Assembly (NCBI GenBank): GCA_035630295.1
Contig: DASQKY010000016.1
Coordinates: forward strand, 1 to 64,000
Origin: Acidimicrobiales bacterium
GTDB lineage: Bacteria > Actinomycetota > Acidimicrobiia > Acidimicrobiales > Iamiaceae
DNA: 64,000 bases
Direction of reading: 5' to 3'
Shown here one piece after another: positions 36,016 through 44,985 of the stretch. How positions within the stretch are numbered: position 1 is the first letter of the stretch; every line of letters begins with the position of its first letter. The notes under the pieces are model-generated. The model had not been told where the DNA came from, ran no database searches, and was given only the letters and a program-made list of their open reading frames with translations. The position numbers and the translations under genes were made by a program.

Positions 36016-38330
36016 GCGCCCTCCAGCTGCTCTCCTCGTTCACCCCCAGCACCATGGAGCCCGAGGTGCTGGAGGCCATCTTCGTGAAGCGCGAGCCCCT
36101 GGCCCAGCGCCTGGAGGGCGCGGTGCGCGCCGCGGCCACCACGGGCGACATCGAGCACCACTTGGTGGCCGGCCCCCGCGGCATGGGCAAGTCGCACCTG
36201 CTGTCCATCGTGGTCAACCGCATCCGCGCCGACGCCGCCCTGGCCGATGACATCGCCGTCGCCTGGCTGCGCGAAGACGAGTGGGGGATCACGAGCATCG
36301 GGGACCTCTACGAGGAGATCATCGGGCAACTGGCCCGCGACCCCCTCACCCCGCCGGAAGTGGCGGGCGCGGCTGGCGACGCTCTCGAGGCGTTGGCCGA
36401 TGTCCGGGCCGAGGACCTTGCCGACCGGGCCGAGGAGCTCTTGCCCGCCGTGCACGGCGACCGGGTGGTGGTGGTCGTGGTCGAGAACCTCGACGCCATC
36501 TTCGAGAGCGTGGGGACCGACGACCAGCATCGGCTGCGCGCCTACCTCCAGAACGGGCGCCGCACCGTGCTGTTGGCCTCCACCCCGTCGATCTCCCCAT
36601 CCATCGCCACGCGGAAGGGCCTGTTCTTCGGGTTCTTCGCCATCGACCACCTGGACGAGCTGGATGTCATAGAGGCCCGCGACCTGCTGGGGCGCATCGC
36701 CACCCTGCGCGGCGGTGAGGACGGGGAGCGTCTGGTCGCCTATCTGGGCACCGACGAGGCCGTGCGTCGCCTGCGGGTGGTGGCCCACCTGGCCGGAGGA
36801 CACCCACGGCTCTGGGTGCTCATGTCGGAGTGCATCACCACCGAGCGGTTGGAGGAGCTGGTCAGCCTGCTGCTGGCCGTCCTCGACGACCTGACCCCCT
36901 ACTACCAGGCCCAGATGGCGGCGCTCTCGGGCCAGCAGCGCAAGATCGTGACCGTCCTGGCCCGCGCCGAGGGGGCCCTGGCGGTCAAGGACATCGCCAG
37001 GCGGGCCCGCGTCAAGGAAAACGTGGCGGCCAAGCAGCTCGGCGACCTCACCAAGCTCGGCTACGTCCGCCAGCCGGTGCTGCCCCCCGGTGTGGAGGTG
37101 AAGGACAAGCGCACCCGGGCCTACGAGCTGCGGGAGCCCCTCCTGCGTCACTGCCTGGAGGTCAAGGAGTCCCGCGGCCGCCCCCTCCGCCTCGTCGTGG
37201 AGTTCCTCCGAACCTGGTACGACCGCGACCGACTGGAGGAGTGGTCGCTCAGCCTCGAACCCCTGGCCGCATCGTACGCCCGGGCTGCGCTCGAGGCCTC
37301 CGAGCACGAGAGAGCACATGGGTCGAGGGCCGTGGACAGTGCTCTGGCGGAGGCCGCAGATGCCATCAGCGCGGGTCGGCCCAAGGAGGCCTTGACCGCT
37401 CTGGCGACGATCGAGGCTGTTGATCAGCCTCTTGTCCGGCTGGGACAGGCCACTGCCCTGGCCCTCTTGGGCGACAGCCTCACCGCTTTGAACGTCTGTG
37501 ACGAGGCGCTGGTCCTCGACCCCAACTTCATGCCCGCACATGGGTTGCGAGCGCAGCTGCTGCTGCGCCTTGGACGGCCTGATGAGGGATTGGCCGCATT
37601 CGACGAGGTGGTTGCAAGGGCTCCCGGGCTCGCCAACGGGCACTGGGGCCGGGGACAGGCGCTGTACCTGCTGGCGAGGTACCAGGAAGCCTTGGCTGCC
37701 TTCGACGCCGCGCAGCGTGCCGATCCGCGCCTCCCTCCCACCGACATCTGGCGGGCCATGACCTTGGAGAAGGTGGGCCGTAGCGAGGATGCGGCCCTGG
37801 CGTACGAGGAGGAGCTGGTCTCCGGGCGGGCGGACGCCGACGCCGCGGCGTGGTGCCTGGTGGTGCTCGCAGCCAAGGAGGGGGTGCGTCCGCTTCAGGA
37901 AGACGTCCTCGACCAAGCCCTGATGACGAGACGCTCCCTGGACTTCGTGAGGGGGGGCTTGGCGCGCCTCCTCGACGCCGTCTTCGAGAATCGTGAAGAA
38001 GCCGAATGGGGTCGTTGGGTCCGGAGCATCGAGCGAGCTGTCACTGCGTCTGGGCACAGGCCTGAGCTGACCCAGGCCTTCGCTGACCACGTGGTGGCCC
38101 AACACGGAGCGAGATCGTCTCCTCGCGCCATGCGGGTTGGCTGGCGGTCCCTGTGGCCAGCCCTCCTGCACGAGGCAGACCCCCACGATCCGCTCATCGC
38201 CCTGGCACGAGCCGTGGTGGTCTACGAGGAGACCGGTGATGGGGCCGCGCTCCTGGGGCTGCCGGAGGAGGTCCGCGCTGTGGCCGGCGACCTCCTCGAT
38301 ACCGGGGGATCAGACGACCCAGACCGCTGA
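36012..38330 (+). CDS. P-loop ATPase B with winged helix and TPR-like C-terminus
   Basis: A 772-residue partner of ATPase A. The AAA-type domain has Walker A GPRGMGKSH at residues 54-62 and Walker B VVVVVENLDAIF at 153-164, with LLASTPSISPS as sensor 1. A winged helix at about 308-356 reads QQRKIVTVLARAEGALAVKD and ARRARVKENVAAKQLGDLTK. Residues about 440-605 are TPR-like (ALALLGDSLTALNVCDEAL, ALYLLARYQEALAAFDAA). The last 160 residues have no recognised fold. GC and codon bias fall further from about 37,380 on. Translation is coupled to ATPase A. A signalling, regulatory or defence role is conceivable but unproven. Confidence 0.82.
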   Translation: MSALQLLSSFTPSTMEPEVLEAIFVKREPLAQRLEGAVRAAATTGDIEHHLVAGPRGMGKSHLLSIVVNRIRADAALADDIAVAWLREDEWGITSIGDLYEEIIGQLARDPLTPPEVAGAAGDALEALADVRAEDLADRAEELLPAVHGDRVVVVVVENLDAIFESVGTDDQHRLRAYLQNGRRTVLLASTPSISPSIATRKGLFFGFFAIDHLDELDVIEARDLLGRIATLRGGEDGERLVAYLGTDEAVRRLRVVAHLAGGHPRLWVLMSECITTERLEELVSLLLAVLDDLTPYYQAQMAALSGQQRKIVTVLARAEGALAVKDIARRARVKENVAAKQLGDLTKLGYVRQPVLPPGVEVKDKRTRAYELREPLLRHCLEVKESRGRPLRLVVEFLRTWYDRDRLEEWSLSLEPLAASYARAALEASEHERAHGSRAVDSALAEAADAISAGRPKEALTALATIEAVDQPLVRLGQATALALLGDSLTALNVCDEALVLDPNFMPAHGLRAQLLLRLGRPDEGLAAFDEVVARAPGLANGHWGRGQALYLLARYQEALAAFDAAQRADPRLPPTDIWRAMTLEKVGRSEDAALAYEEELVSGRADADAAAWCLVVLAAKEGVRPLQEDVLDQALMTRRSLDFVRGGLARLLDAVFENREEAEWGRWVRSIERAVTASGHRPELTQAFADHVVAQHGARSSPRAMRVGWRSLWPALLHEADPHDPLIALARAVVVYEETGDGAALLGLPEEVRAVAGDLLDTGGSDDPDR

Positions 38331-39002
38331 TCAGGGGAGGCGGGAGGCGGCGGCTTCGTCGACCAGCCAGAGGACGCGCTCGGCGGCGATGCGGGCGGCG
38401 GGGACGTCGTCGCCCCGGGCCACCGCGGCCAGGGCCTCGGCCTTGGCCTCGCCCTCCACGGTGACGACCACCAGGCGGGCCCGGGCGATGCCGGCCGGCG
38501 TCAGGGTCATGCGGGGGTAGGGGTTGCGGCCCGACGGGTCCTCGGTGAGGGCCACCAGGCGCCCGGGGTCGGCGTCGAGGGCCTCGGCCCCGGCGAAGAG
38601 CGAGGCGGTGTGGCCGTCGGGCCCCACGCCCAGGTGGACCAGGTCGAAGCGTCCCAGGTCGCCCACCCGGAGCTGGTAGGCGTCGACCTCGGCGCAGCGC
38701 ATGAGGTGGGTGGCGTTGGCCGCCCCCACCCGGTCCAGCAGGGCCTCGCGGGCCAGGCGGTAGTTGGAGTCCTGGTGGTCGTGGGGCACGCAGCGCTCGT
38801 CGCCCCAGTAGACGTCGACCTTCCACCAGTCGACGCGGGTGCCGCCCTCCTCGGCCAGGCACTCGTAGCAGCGCCGGGCGGTGGACCCCCCGGAGAGGGC
38901 CAGGGAGAAGGTGTCGTCGGGGCGGGCCCCGAAGGCCTCGATCACCCGCTCGGCGAAGGCGGCCGGAACGTCGCCCACGACGGTCAGGCCGTCGATGCTC
39001 AC
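38331..39002 (-). CDS. pgl: 6-phosphogluconolactonase
   Basis: Hydrolyses 6-phosphogluconolactone in the oxidative pentose-phosphate pathway. The 223-residue protein is of the DevB/SOL type: LALSGGSTARRCYECL for phosphate binding, VYWGDERCVPHDHQDSNYRL, and LGVGPDGHTASLFAG. The start is GTG (Met-Ser-Ile-Asp). It is the third gene of the tkt-tal-pgl operon, seven bases after tal. Its stop codon directly abuts the stop of ATPase B on the other strand (TGATCA), with no terminator between. Confidence 0.95.
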   Translation of the reverse strand: MSIDGLTVVGDVPAAFAERVIEAFGARPDDTFSLALSGGSTARRCYECLAEEGGTRVDWWKVDVYWGDERCVPHDHQDSNYRLAREALLDRVGAANATHLMRCAEVDAYQLRVGDLGRFDLVHLGVGPDGHTASLFAGAEALDADPGRLVALTEDPSGRNPYPRMTLTPAGIARARLVVVTVEGEAKAEALAAVARGDDVPAARIAAERVLWLVDEAAASRLP

Positions 39003-39009
39003 CGGCCGG

Positions 39010-40137
<1,128 letters not shown>

Positions 40138-40165
40138 GCGGGGCTCCGGGGGCGGGGGGGTGGGG

Positions 40166-42142
40166 TCAGCCGTCGGCGAGATCGTCGACGAGCTCGCGGC
40201 CGCGCTCGGCCACGTTCTCGGGGGTGAAGCCCAGCTCGGCCAGCACCTCGGCCCCGGGGGCGGAGGCGCCGAAGCGGTCGATGCTGACGCTGGCGTCGGC
40301 CCAGCGGTCCCACCCCAGCGACACGCCGGCCTCGACGGCCAGGGTGGGGATGCCGGCGGGCAGGACCTCGTCCTGGTACTCGAAGCTCTCGGACGCGAAC
40401 AGGTCCCACGACGGCATGGACACGACCCGGACGGCCAGGCCCTCGTCGCGCAGCAGGGCCGCCGCCTCCACGCACACCGAGACCTCGCTGCCGGTGCCGA
40501 CCAGCACCAGGTCGGGCTCATCGGCGCCATCGGGGGACAGGACGTAGGCGCCCCGGGCCACGCCGTCGGGGTCGGTGCCCTCCAGGGTGGGCAGGCCCTG
40601 GCGGGACAGGGCCAGGGCGGTGGGGCCGTCCCCGGCCACGGCCACGGCCCAGGCCGCCGCGGTCTCGTTGCCATCGGCGGGGCGGATGAGGCGCAGCCCG
40701 GGGATGGCCCGCAGGGCCATGAGGTGCTCGATGGGCTGGTGGGTGGGCCCGTCCTCGCCCAGGCCCACCGAGTCGTGGGTGAAGGAGAAGATGACCTTGG
40801 CCTCGCTGAGGGCGGCCAGGCGCACCGCGGGGCGGCAGTAGTCGCTGAACTGCATGAACGTGCCGCCCACCGGGAGGGTGCCGCCGTGGAGGGCCATGCC
40901 GTTCATGATCGCGGCCATGCCGTGCTCGCGGATGCCGAAGTAGACCTGGCGGCCGGCCGGGTCGTCGCGGGACTGGACCCCCAGCTCCTTCAGGGTGGTG
41001 CCGGTGTTGCCGGTCAGGTCGGCCCCGCCGCCGATGAGGCCGGGGACGACGGAGGTGAGGGCCTGGAAGCAGTCGCCGCTGGCCACCCGGGTGGCGGGGG
41101 AGGCCCCCGGGTCGTAGGTGGGCAGGGCGTCCTCCCAGCCGTCGATGCCGCCGCCGGCGAAGGCCGCGGCCCACGCCGCCTTGTCGCCCTCCCAGGCCTC
41201 GAAGCGGGCCTGCCAAGCGGCGCGGGCGTCGCCGCCCCGGGTCCCGGCCTGGCGGTACAGCTCGAGCACGTCGTCGGGGACGAAGAACATCTCGTCGGCC
41301 GGGAGGCCCATGACCTCCTTGGTGGCGGCCACCTCCTCGGCGTCCAGGGGGTTGCCGTGGGCCTTGTGGCTGTCGGTGAAGCGGGGCGAGGGGTAGCCGA
41401 CCCGGGTGCGCAGCACCACCAGGCTGGGACGGTCCTCCTCGGCCCGGGCGTCGCGCAGGCCGGCCTCGATGGCGTCGAGGTCCTCGGGCACCTCGCCCAG
41501 CTCGACCACGTGCCAGCCGTAGGCCCGGAAGCGGGCCGGGATGTCCTCGCTGAAGGAGATGTCGGTGGGGCCGTCGATGGAGATGTGGTTGTCGTCGTAG
41601 ACGGCGACCAGGCGACCGAGGCCCAGGTGACCGGCCAGGGAAGCGGCCTCGTGGCTGATGCCCTCCTGGAGGTCGCCGTCGGAGCAGATGGTCCAGGTGT
41701 GGTGGTCGACGACCTCGGGGCCGTGGGTGGCCCGCAGCCACCGCTCGGCCAGGGCGAAGCCCACGGCGTTGGCCAGCCCCTGGCCCAGGGGCCCGGTGGT
41801 GACCTCGACCCCCACCGTGTGGTGGACCTCGGGGTGCCCGGGCGTGGCCGAGCCCCACTGGCGGAAGGCCTTCATGTCCTCGACGGTGAGCCCGTAGCCG
41901 GTGAGGTGGAGCATGGCGTACTGCAGGGCTGAGGCGTGCCCGCAGGACAGGACGAAGCGGTCCCGGTCGACCCAGTGGGGCGAGGTGGCGTCGTAGGTCA
42001 TCACCCGGGTCCACAGCACGTGGGCCAGGGGGGCGAGGGCCATGGCCGTCCCCTGGTGCCCGCTGTTGGCGGCCAGGGGCATGTCCATGGACAGGGCCCG
42101 GATGGCGTTGATGGCGCGCTGCTCGAGGTCGGCGTCGGTCAC
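40166..42142 (-). CDS. tkt: Transketolase
   Basis: Thiamine-diphosphate enzyme moving two-carbon units in the pentose-phosphate pathway, 658 residues. Family features: MPLAANSGHQGTAMALAPLA, GPLGQGLANAVGFALAE, the ThDP motif CSDGDLQEGISHEAASLAGH to YDDNHISIDG, and the pyrimidine-domain Glu in YFGIREHGMAAIMNG. GTG at 42142 was chosen as start because a TAGTGT -10 box lies seven bases upstream and it gives the family-like N-terminus VTDADLEQRAINAIRAL. An ATG seven codons upstream (42163) is the alternative. First gene of tkt-tal-pgl. Confidence 0.95.
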   Translation of the reverse strand: MTDADLEQRAINAIRALSMDMPLAANSGHQGTAMALAPLAHVLWTRVMTYDATSPHWVDRDRFVLSCGHASALQYAMLHLTGYGLTVEDMKAFRQWGSATPGHPEVHHTVGVEVTTGPLGQGLANAVGFALAERWLRATHGPEVVDHHTWTICSDGDLQEGISHEAASLAGHLGLGRLVAVYDDNHISIDGPTDISFSEDIPARFRAYGWHVVELGEVPEDLDAIEAGLRDARAEEDRPSLVVLRTRVGYPSPRFTDSHKAHGNPLDAEEVAATKEVMGLPADEMFFVPDDVLELYRQAGTRGGDARAAWQARFEAWEGDKAAWAAAFAGGGIDGWEDALPTYDPGASPATRVASGDCFQALTSVVPGLIGGGADLTGNTGTTLKELGVQSRDDPAGRQVYFGIREHGMAAIMNGMALHGGTLPVGGTFMQFSDYCRPAVRLAALSEAKVIFSFTHDSVGLGEDGPTHQPIEHLMALRAIPGLRLIRPADGNETAAAWAVAVAGDGPTALALSRQGLPTLEGTDPDGVARGAYVLSPDGADEPDLVLVGTGSEVSVCVEAAALLRDEGLAVRVVSMPSWDLFASESFEYQDEVLPAGIPTLAVEAGVSLGWDRWADASVSIDRFGASAPGAEVLAELGFTPENVAERGRELVDDLADG

Positions 42143-42149
42143 GCCCCGC

Positions 42150-42155
42150 ACACTA
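42150..42155 (-). promoter_or_regulatory. Candidate -10 box of the tkt operon (leaderless)
   Basis: On the minus strand TAGTGT lies seven bases before the GTG start of tkt. The spacing equals that expected for leaderless transcripts and resembles the arg promoters. No clear -35 box was found. Confidence 0.35.
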
Positions 42156-42215
42156 CCGACCATCCGCCACCCGTCCCGCCGGCCGCCGGGCCCGGGACCG
42201 CTCCCGCTCGCCCGG

Positions 42216-43790
42216 TCACGCCACCTCGAAGGTCTCCGTGTACCGCTCGTCGCCGGCCGAGCGGCCGCAGGTCGTGCACAGGTCGACGGGGGCCCAGCCG
42301 TAGGCCCCCCCGGTCGGGCTGAGCTCGGCGTAGGCCGTGGCCGGCGTGTCGTCGAGGGCGTCCCAGGCCGACCGGGCGTGAGGAGCCACCGCGGCCGACG
42401 GCTGGGGCGGGAGCTGGGCGGCGTGGACGTTGGCCTGGGTTCGGCGCAGGGCGGCCGTGGCCGCCGCCGCCTCGTGGTCCGGGGTCCAGGCCGTGCCCCC
42501 CGGCCGGACCTGGGTGGTGAGGGGGATCCCGGCCAGGGAGCCGGTGAAGGTGGCCACCGTCGTGGCGCCGTTCAGGAAGGTGACGGTGACCTGGGGCAGA
42601 TCCAGCTCGGGCGCCCCCGAGGGAGCGACGGGGTGGGCCTCGGGGGGCACCGCGGCCTGGAGGCGGACCGTCCAGTCGGCGTCGGCGTAGAGGGGCCGGG
42701 CCGCCGGCGGGAGCAGGAGGGGCTCGACGGTCGAGGCCGGCACGGCCACGGTGGACAGCGTGCCGCCCAGGGCGGTGGTGAGGGCGGTGAAGGCCTGGTT
42801 GGCCAGGTTGGGGTGGATCGACACGATCACCTCGCGGGGCCCCGTGGCCCCGATGCGGTCGGCCAGCAGGGTGGCCAGGCTGGAGGTGGTGCCCGAGTCC
42901 TCGGCCGCGCCCACCCCGTGGGGGCCGCCCAGGCCCGGCACCACCAGCCCGGCGCTGGCGTCGGCATCGGCGGTGACCATCAGGCCGTGGGTGTCGGTCA
43001 CCGGTTGGCCCATGTCCAGGTCGAAGGCCGACAGCGACTGGAGCACCGGGTCGACGTGGGCGGCCCACAGGTCCTCGACCAGGTCCTGGGTGGCCGCCCC
43101 GACCAGCTGCTCGATCTGGGCCACCGGGCTGGTGGGCAGGGTGGGGTCGAAGAACTGGTCCAGCCAGGTGTCGAAGGCCGGCTGCTGGAGCAGGGAGAAG
43201 CAGGGGAGGGCGGGGACCGACACGGTGGGGGGGAGCCACCACGCCAGGGTCGGCAACGTGGTGAAGGGCGCCGCCGCCGGCGGGCCGCTGCCCGCCGGCA
43301 GGGTGTCGACCGCGGCCTCGGCCACGGTGATGCCGTCGCCATCGACCTCGATGGTGCAGCCGGCGCCGATGTAGGTGTAGGCCAGCCGCGGGCCGTCGAC
43401 GACGGCCGCCACTGAGATCGACCCGTGGGGCGCGTAGGACGACGGCGGCCGGACGTCGAGGCCCAGCTCCAGCCCCAGGTCCACGGTGAGCTGGTCGTAG
43501 CCCGGGAGGCCGGGGTTGGGGGCGGCGGCGGCCAGGACGATGGCCTCCACCAGGGGGGTGAGGTCGGCCTCGACCTGCTCGAGCACGGGGCCCAGGAGGG
43601 CGGTCTCGTCGACCCGGATGCCCACCGCGTCGGGGGTGGCCAGTGGGGCGGGGGCGGCGCCGGCGGGCCCGGTCGGGACGACCAGGGTGGCCCCGGCCAC
43701 GCCCAGGAGGGCCGCGGCCAGGCCGACCGCCCGGCCGGCGAGGGCCCGGCGTCGGCGGCGACGGGGGTCGGGGTGGGGGTGGGGGGACAT
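42216..43790 (-). CDS. Secreted protein 1 of the CTxCGR-tail paralog family
   Basis: A 524-residue secreted protein. The N-terminus RRRRRRALAGRAVGLAAAL continues to AGAAPAP, a classical signal peptide with cleavage near residue 45. The mature protein starts with APLATPDAVGIRVDETALL, shared with its two neighbours. Other shared pieces are HGLMVTADADASAG and VIVSIHPNLANQAFTALTTA. It ends exactly with CTTCGRSAGDERYTETFEVA. Two more Cys pairs (GCTIEV, LPCFSL) also align with the paralogs, suggesting disulfides. No known family is recognised. The strand-rich layout with the HPNxANQ helix resembles BPI/TULIP lipid-binding domains, as speculation. It is the last of three genes, 13 bases after the middle one. 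Confidence 0.8.
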   Translation of the reverse strand: MSPHPHPDPRRRRRRALAGRAVGLAAALLGVAGATLVVPTGPAGAAPAPLATPDAVGIRVDETALLGPVLEQVEADLTPLVEAIVLAAAAPNPGLPGYDQLTVDLGLELGLDVRPPSSYAPHGSISVAAVVDGPRLAYTYIGAGCTIEVDGDGITVAEAAVDTLPAGSGPPAAAPFTTLPTLAWWLPPTVSVPALPCFSLLQQPAFDTWLDQFFDPTLPTSPVAQIEQLVGAATQDLVEDLWAAHVDPVLQSLSAFDLDMGQPVTDTHGLMVTADADASAGLVVPGLGGPHGVGAAEDSGTTSSLATLLADRIGATGPREVIVSIHPNLANQAFTALTTALGGTLSTVAVPASTVEPLLLPPAARPLYADADWTVRLQAAVPPEAHPVAPSGAPELDLPQVTVTFLNGATTVATFTGSLAGIPLTTQVRPGGTAWTPDHEAAAATAALRRTQANVHAAQLPPQPSAAVAPHARSAWDALDDTPATAYAELSPTGGAYGWAPVDLCTTCGRSAGDERYTETFEVA

Positions 43791-43803
43791 GGCGGGCCTC
43801 CGG

Positions 43804-44082
43804 TCAGCCGACGAGGAAGGACTCGGTGACCCGCTGGTCGCCGGTGGTCCGGCCGCAGGTGGTGCAGCGGTTCACGGGGATGGTCCACCCGACCACCATC
43901 TCCGGGCTGAACTGGTAGGGGAGGAGCTGGGCCATGTCCGCCACGGCGAGGCGGACGTAGGGCGCGATGTCCGACGAGGCGGGGGCCGGCCAGGTGACGT
44001 TGAACGGGAAGGGGAACACCGTCCGGGCGAAGCTCACCGGGGCCGCGGCGTTGTCGTAGTTGCCGGCCCAGTAGCCGATCAT
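43804..44082 (-). pseudogene. C-terminal fragment of the middle paralog (CTxCGR tail)
   Basis: This 92-residue frame ends with the family tail CTTCGRTTGDQRVTESFLVG. Its preceding ~70 residues (YQFSPEMVVGWTIPVN and upstream) have no signal peptide. It is in a different frame from the upstream part. Its possible ATG overlaps the stop of that part (ATGA), so it could be translated by coupling, but on its own it would not be exported. It most likely belonged to one protein with the upstream frame and was separated by a frameshift. Confidence 0.55.
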
Positions 44083-44936
44083 CTGGGACGTGCCGGCCAC
44101 TGGAGGGCCATCCCGCCGGTGGCGTCGACCTCGGCGGTGACGAGCAGGCCGTGGTCGTCGGTGTCCAGGCGGTCGACGGTGACGGCGGTGGCCAGCGAGT
44201 CCAGGATGACCTGCACCTGCTCGGCCCACATGGTGGCCAGCAGCGTGTCGATCGCGCCCTCCAGCTCGTCCTCCACCAGGGAGGCGGTGCTGGCCGGGTC
44301 GCCCAGGTCGGTGAGGTCGGTCCACCAGGTGGACAGGTCGGGGGCGTCCACGGCCAGCAGGCAGGGCAGGGCCGAGGCCGACACGCTGGGCCACGCCGGC
44401 CACGACGAGGTCCCGTCGGGGACGTCGAAGGCGGTGGCCGGCAGGCCGGCCCGGTCGACCGGGGCGGTGACCGCGCTGGTCACCGTGGTCGCTGCCACCT
44501 CCACGGTGCAGGCGTGGGCGGGGATGGTGTAGGTGACCTCCAGTCCGGTGAGCTCGGCCTCGAAGGCGAAGGAGCCGTCGGGGTCGGTCCCGGGGGCCAC
44601 CACGTCCAGGCCGAGGGCCAGGTCCACGTCCACCACCACCTGGCTGGCCCCGGTGATCCCGGGGTTGGGGTCGGCCCCGGCCTCCAGCAGTGCCTGGACG
44701 TCGGCGGCCAGGGTGGCCTCGGTGGCCTCCAGGACCGGGCCCACGATGGCCGTCTCGTCGATGCGGATGCCGATGCCCTCCGGGGTGACCAGGGGGGCGG
44801 TGGTGGCGGCGGCCGGGCCGGCGGTGACGGCCTGGACGCCCACCGCCGCCAGGACCAGGGCCGTGGCGGCCAGGGCGGACCGGCCCCGCCGGGGCCGGGG
44901 GGCGGGCCGGCGGCGGGGGGTGCGGGGACGGGTCAC
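44079..44936 (-). CDS. Secreted protein 2 of the paralog family, N-terminal part (frame broken)
   Basis: A 285-residue product with a signal peptide (RSALAATALVLAAVGVQAVT, AAAT cleavage region) and the shared mature start TAPLVTPEGIGIRIDETAI. Paralog segments ACTVEV, LPCLLAV, PASTASLVEDELEGAIDTLL and DDHGLLVTAEVDATGGM are present. Right after DATGGM the frame ends in a short unrelated sequence (ALQWPARPR). The ~145 residues that carry HPNxANQ in the other two paralogs are missing here. This looks like an internal deletion with frameshift, or a secreted short form. It lies 49 bases after gene 3. Confidence 0.65.
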   Translation of the reverse strand: MTRPRTPRRRPAPRPRRGRSALAATALVLAAVGVQAVTAGPAAATTAPLVTPEGIGIRIDETAIVGPVLEATEATLAADVQALLEAGADPNPGITGASQVVVDVDLALGLDVVAPGTDPDGSFAFEAELTGLEVTYTIPAHACTVEVAATTVTSAVTAPVDRAGLPATAFDVPDGTSSWPAWPSVSASALPCLLAVDAPDLSTWWTDLTDLGDPASTASLVEDELEGAIDTLLATMWAEQVQVILDSLATAVTVDRLDTDDHGLLVTAEVDATGGMALQWPARPR

Positions 44937-44985
44937 GGTGAGCCTCTCGGGATGCGGTGGTGGGGCGGGGGCGAGCGTCAGGGCG

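Noticed and set aside
34691-38331. Mobile-element boundaries (direct repeats, integrase, tRNA target) around the ATPase island
   Set aside because: No tRNA, transposase, integrase or flanking direct repeats were found, so transfer is suggested only by codon use.
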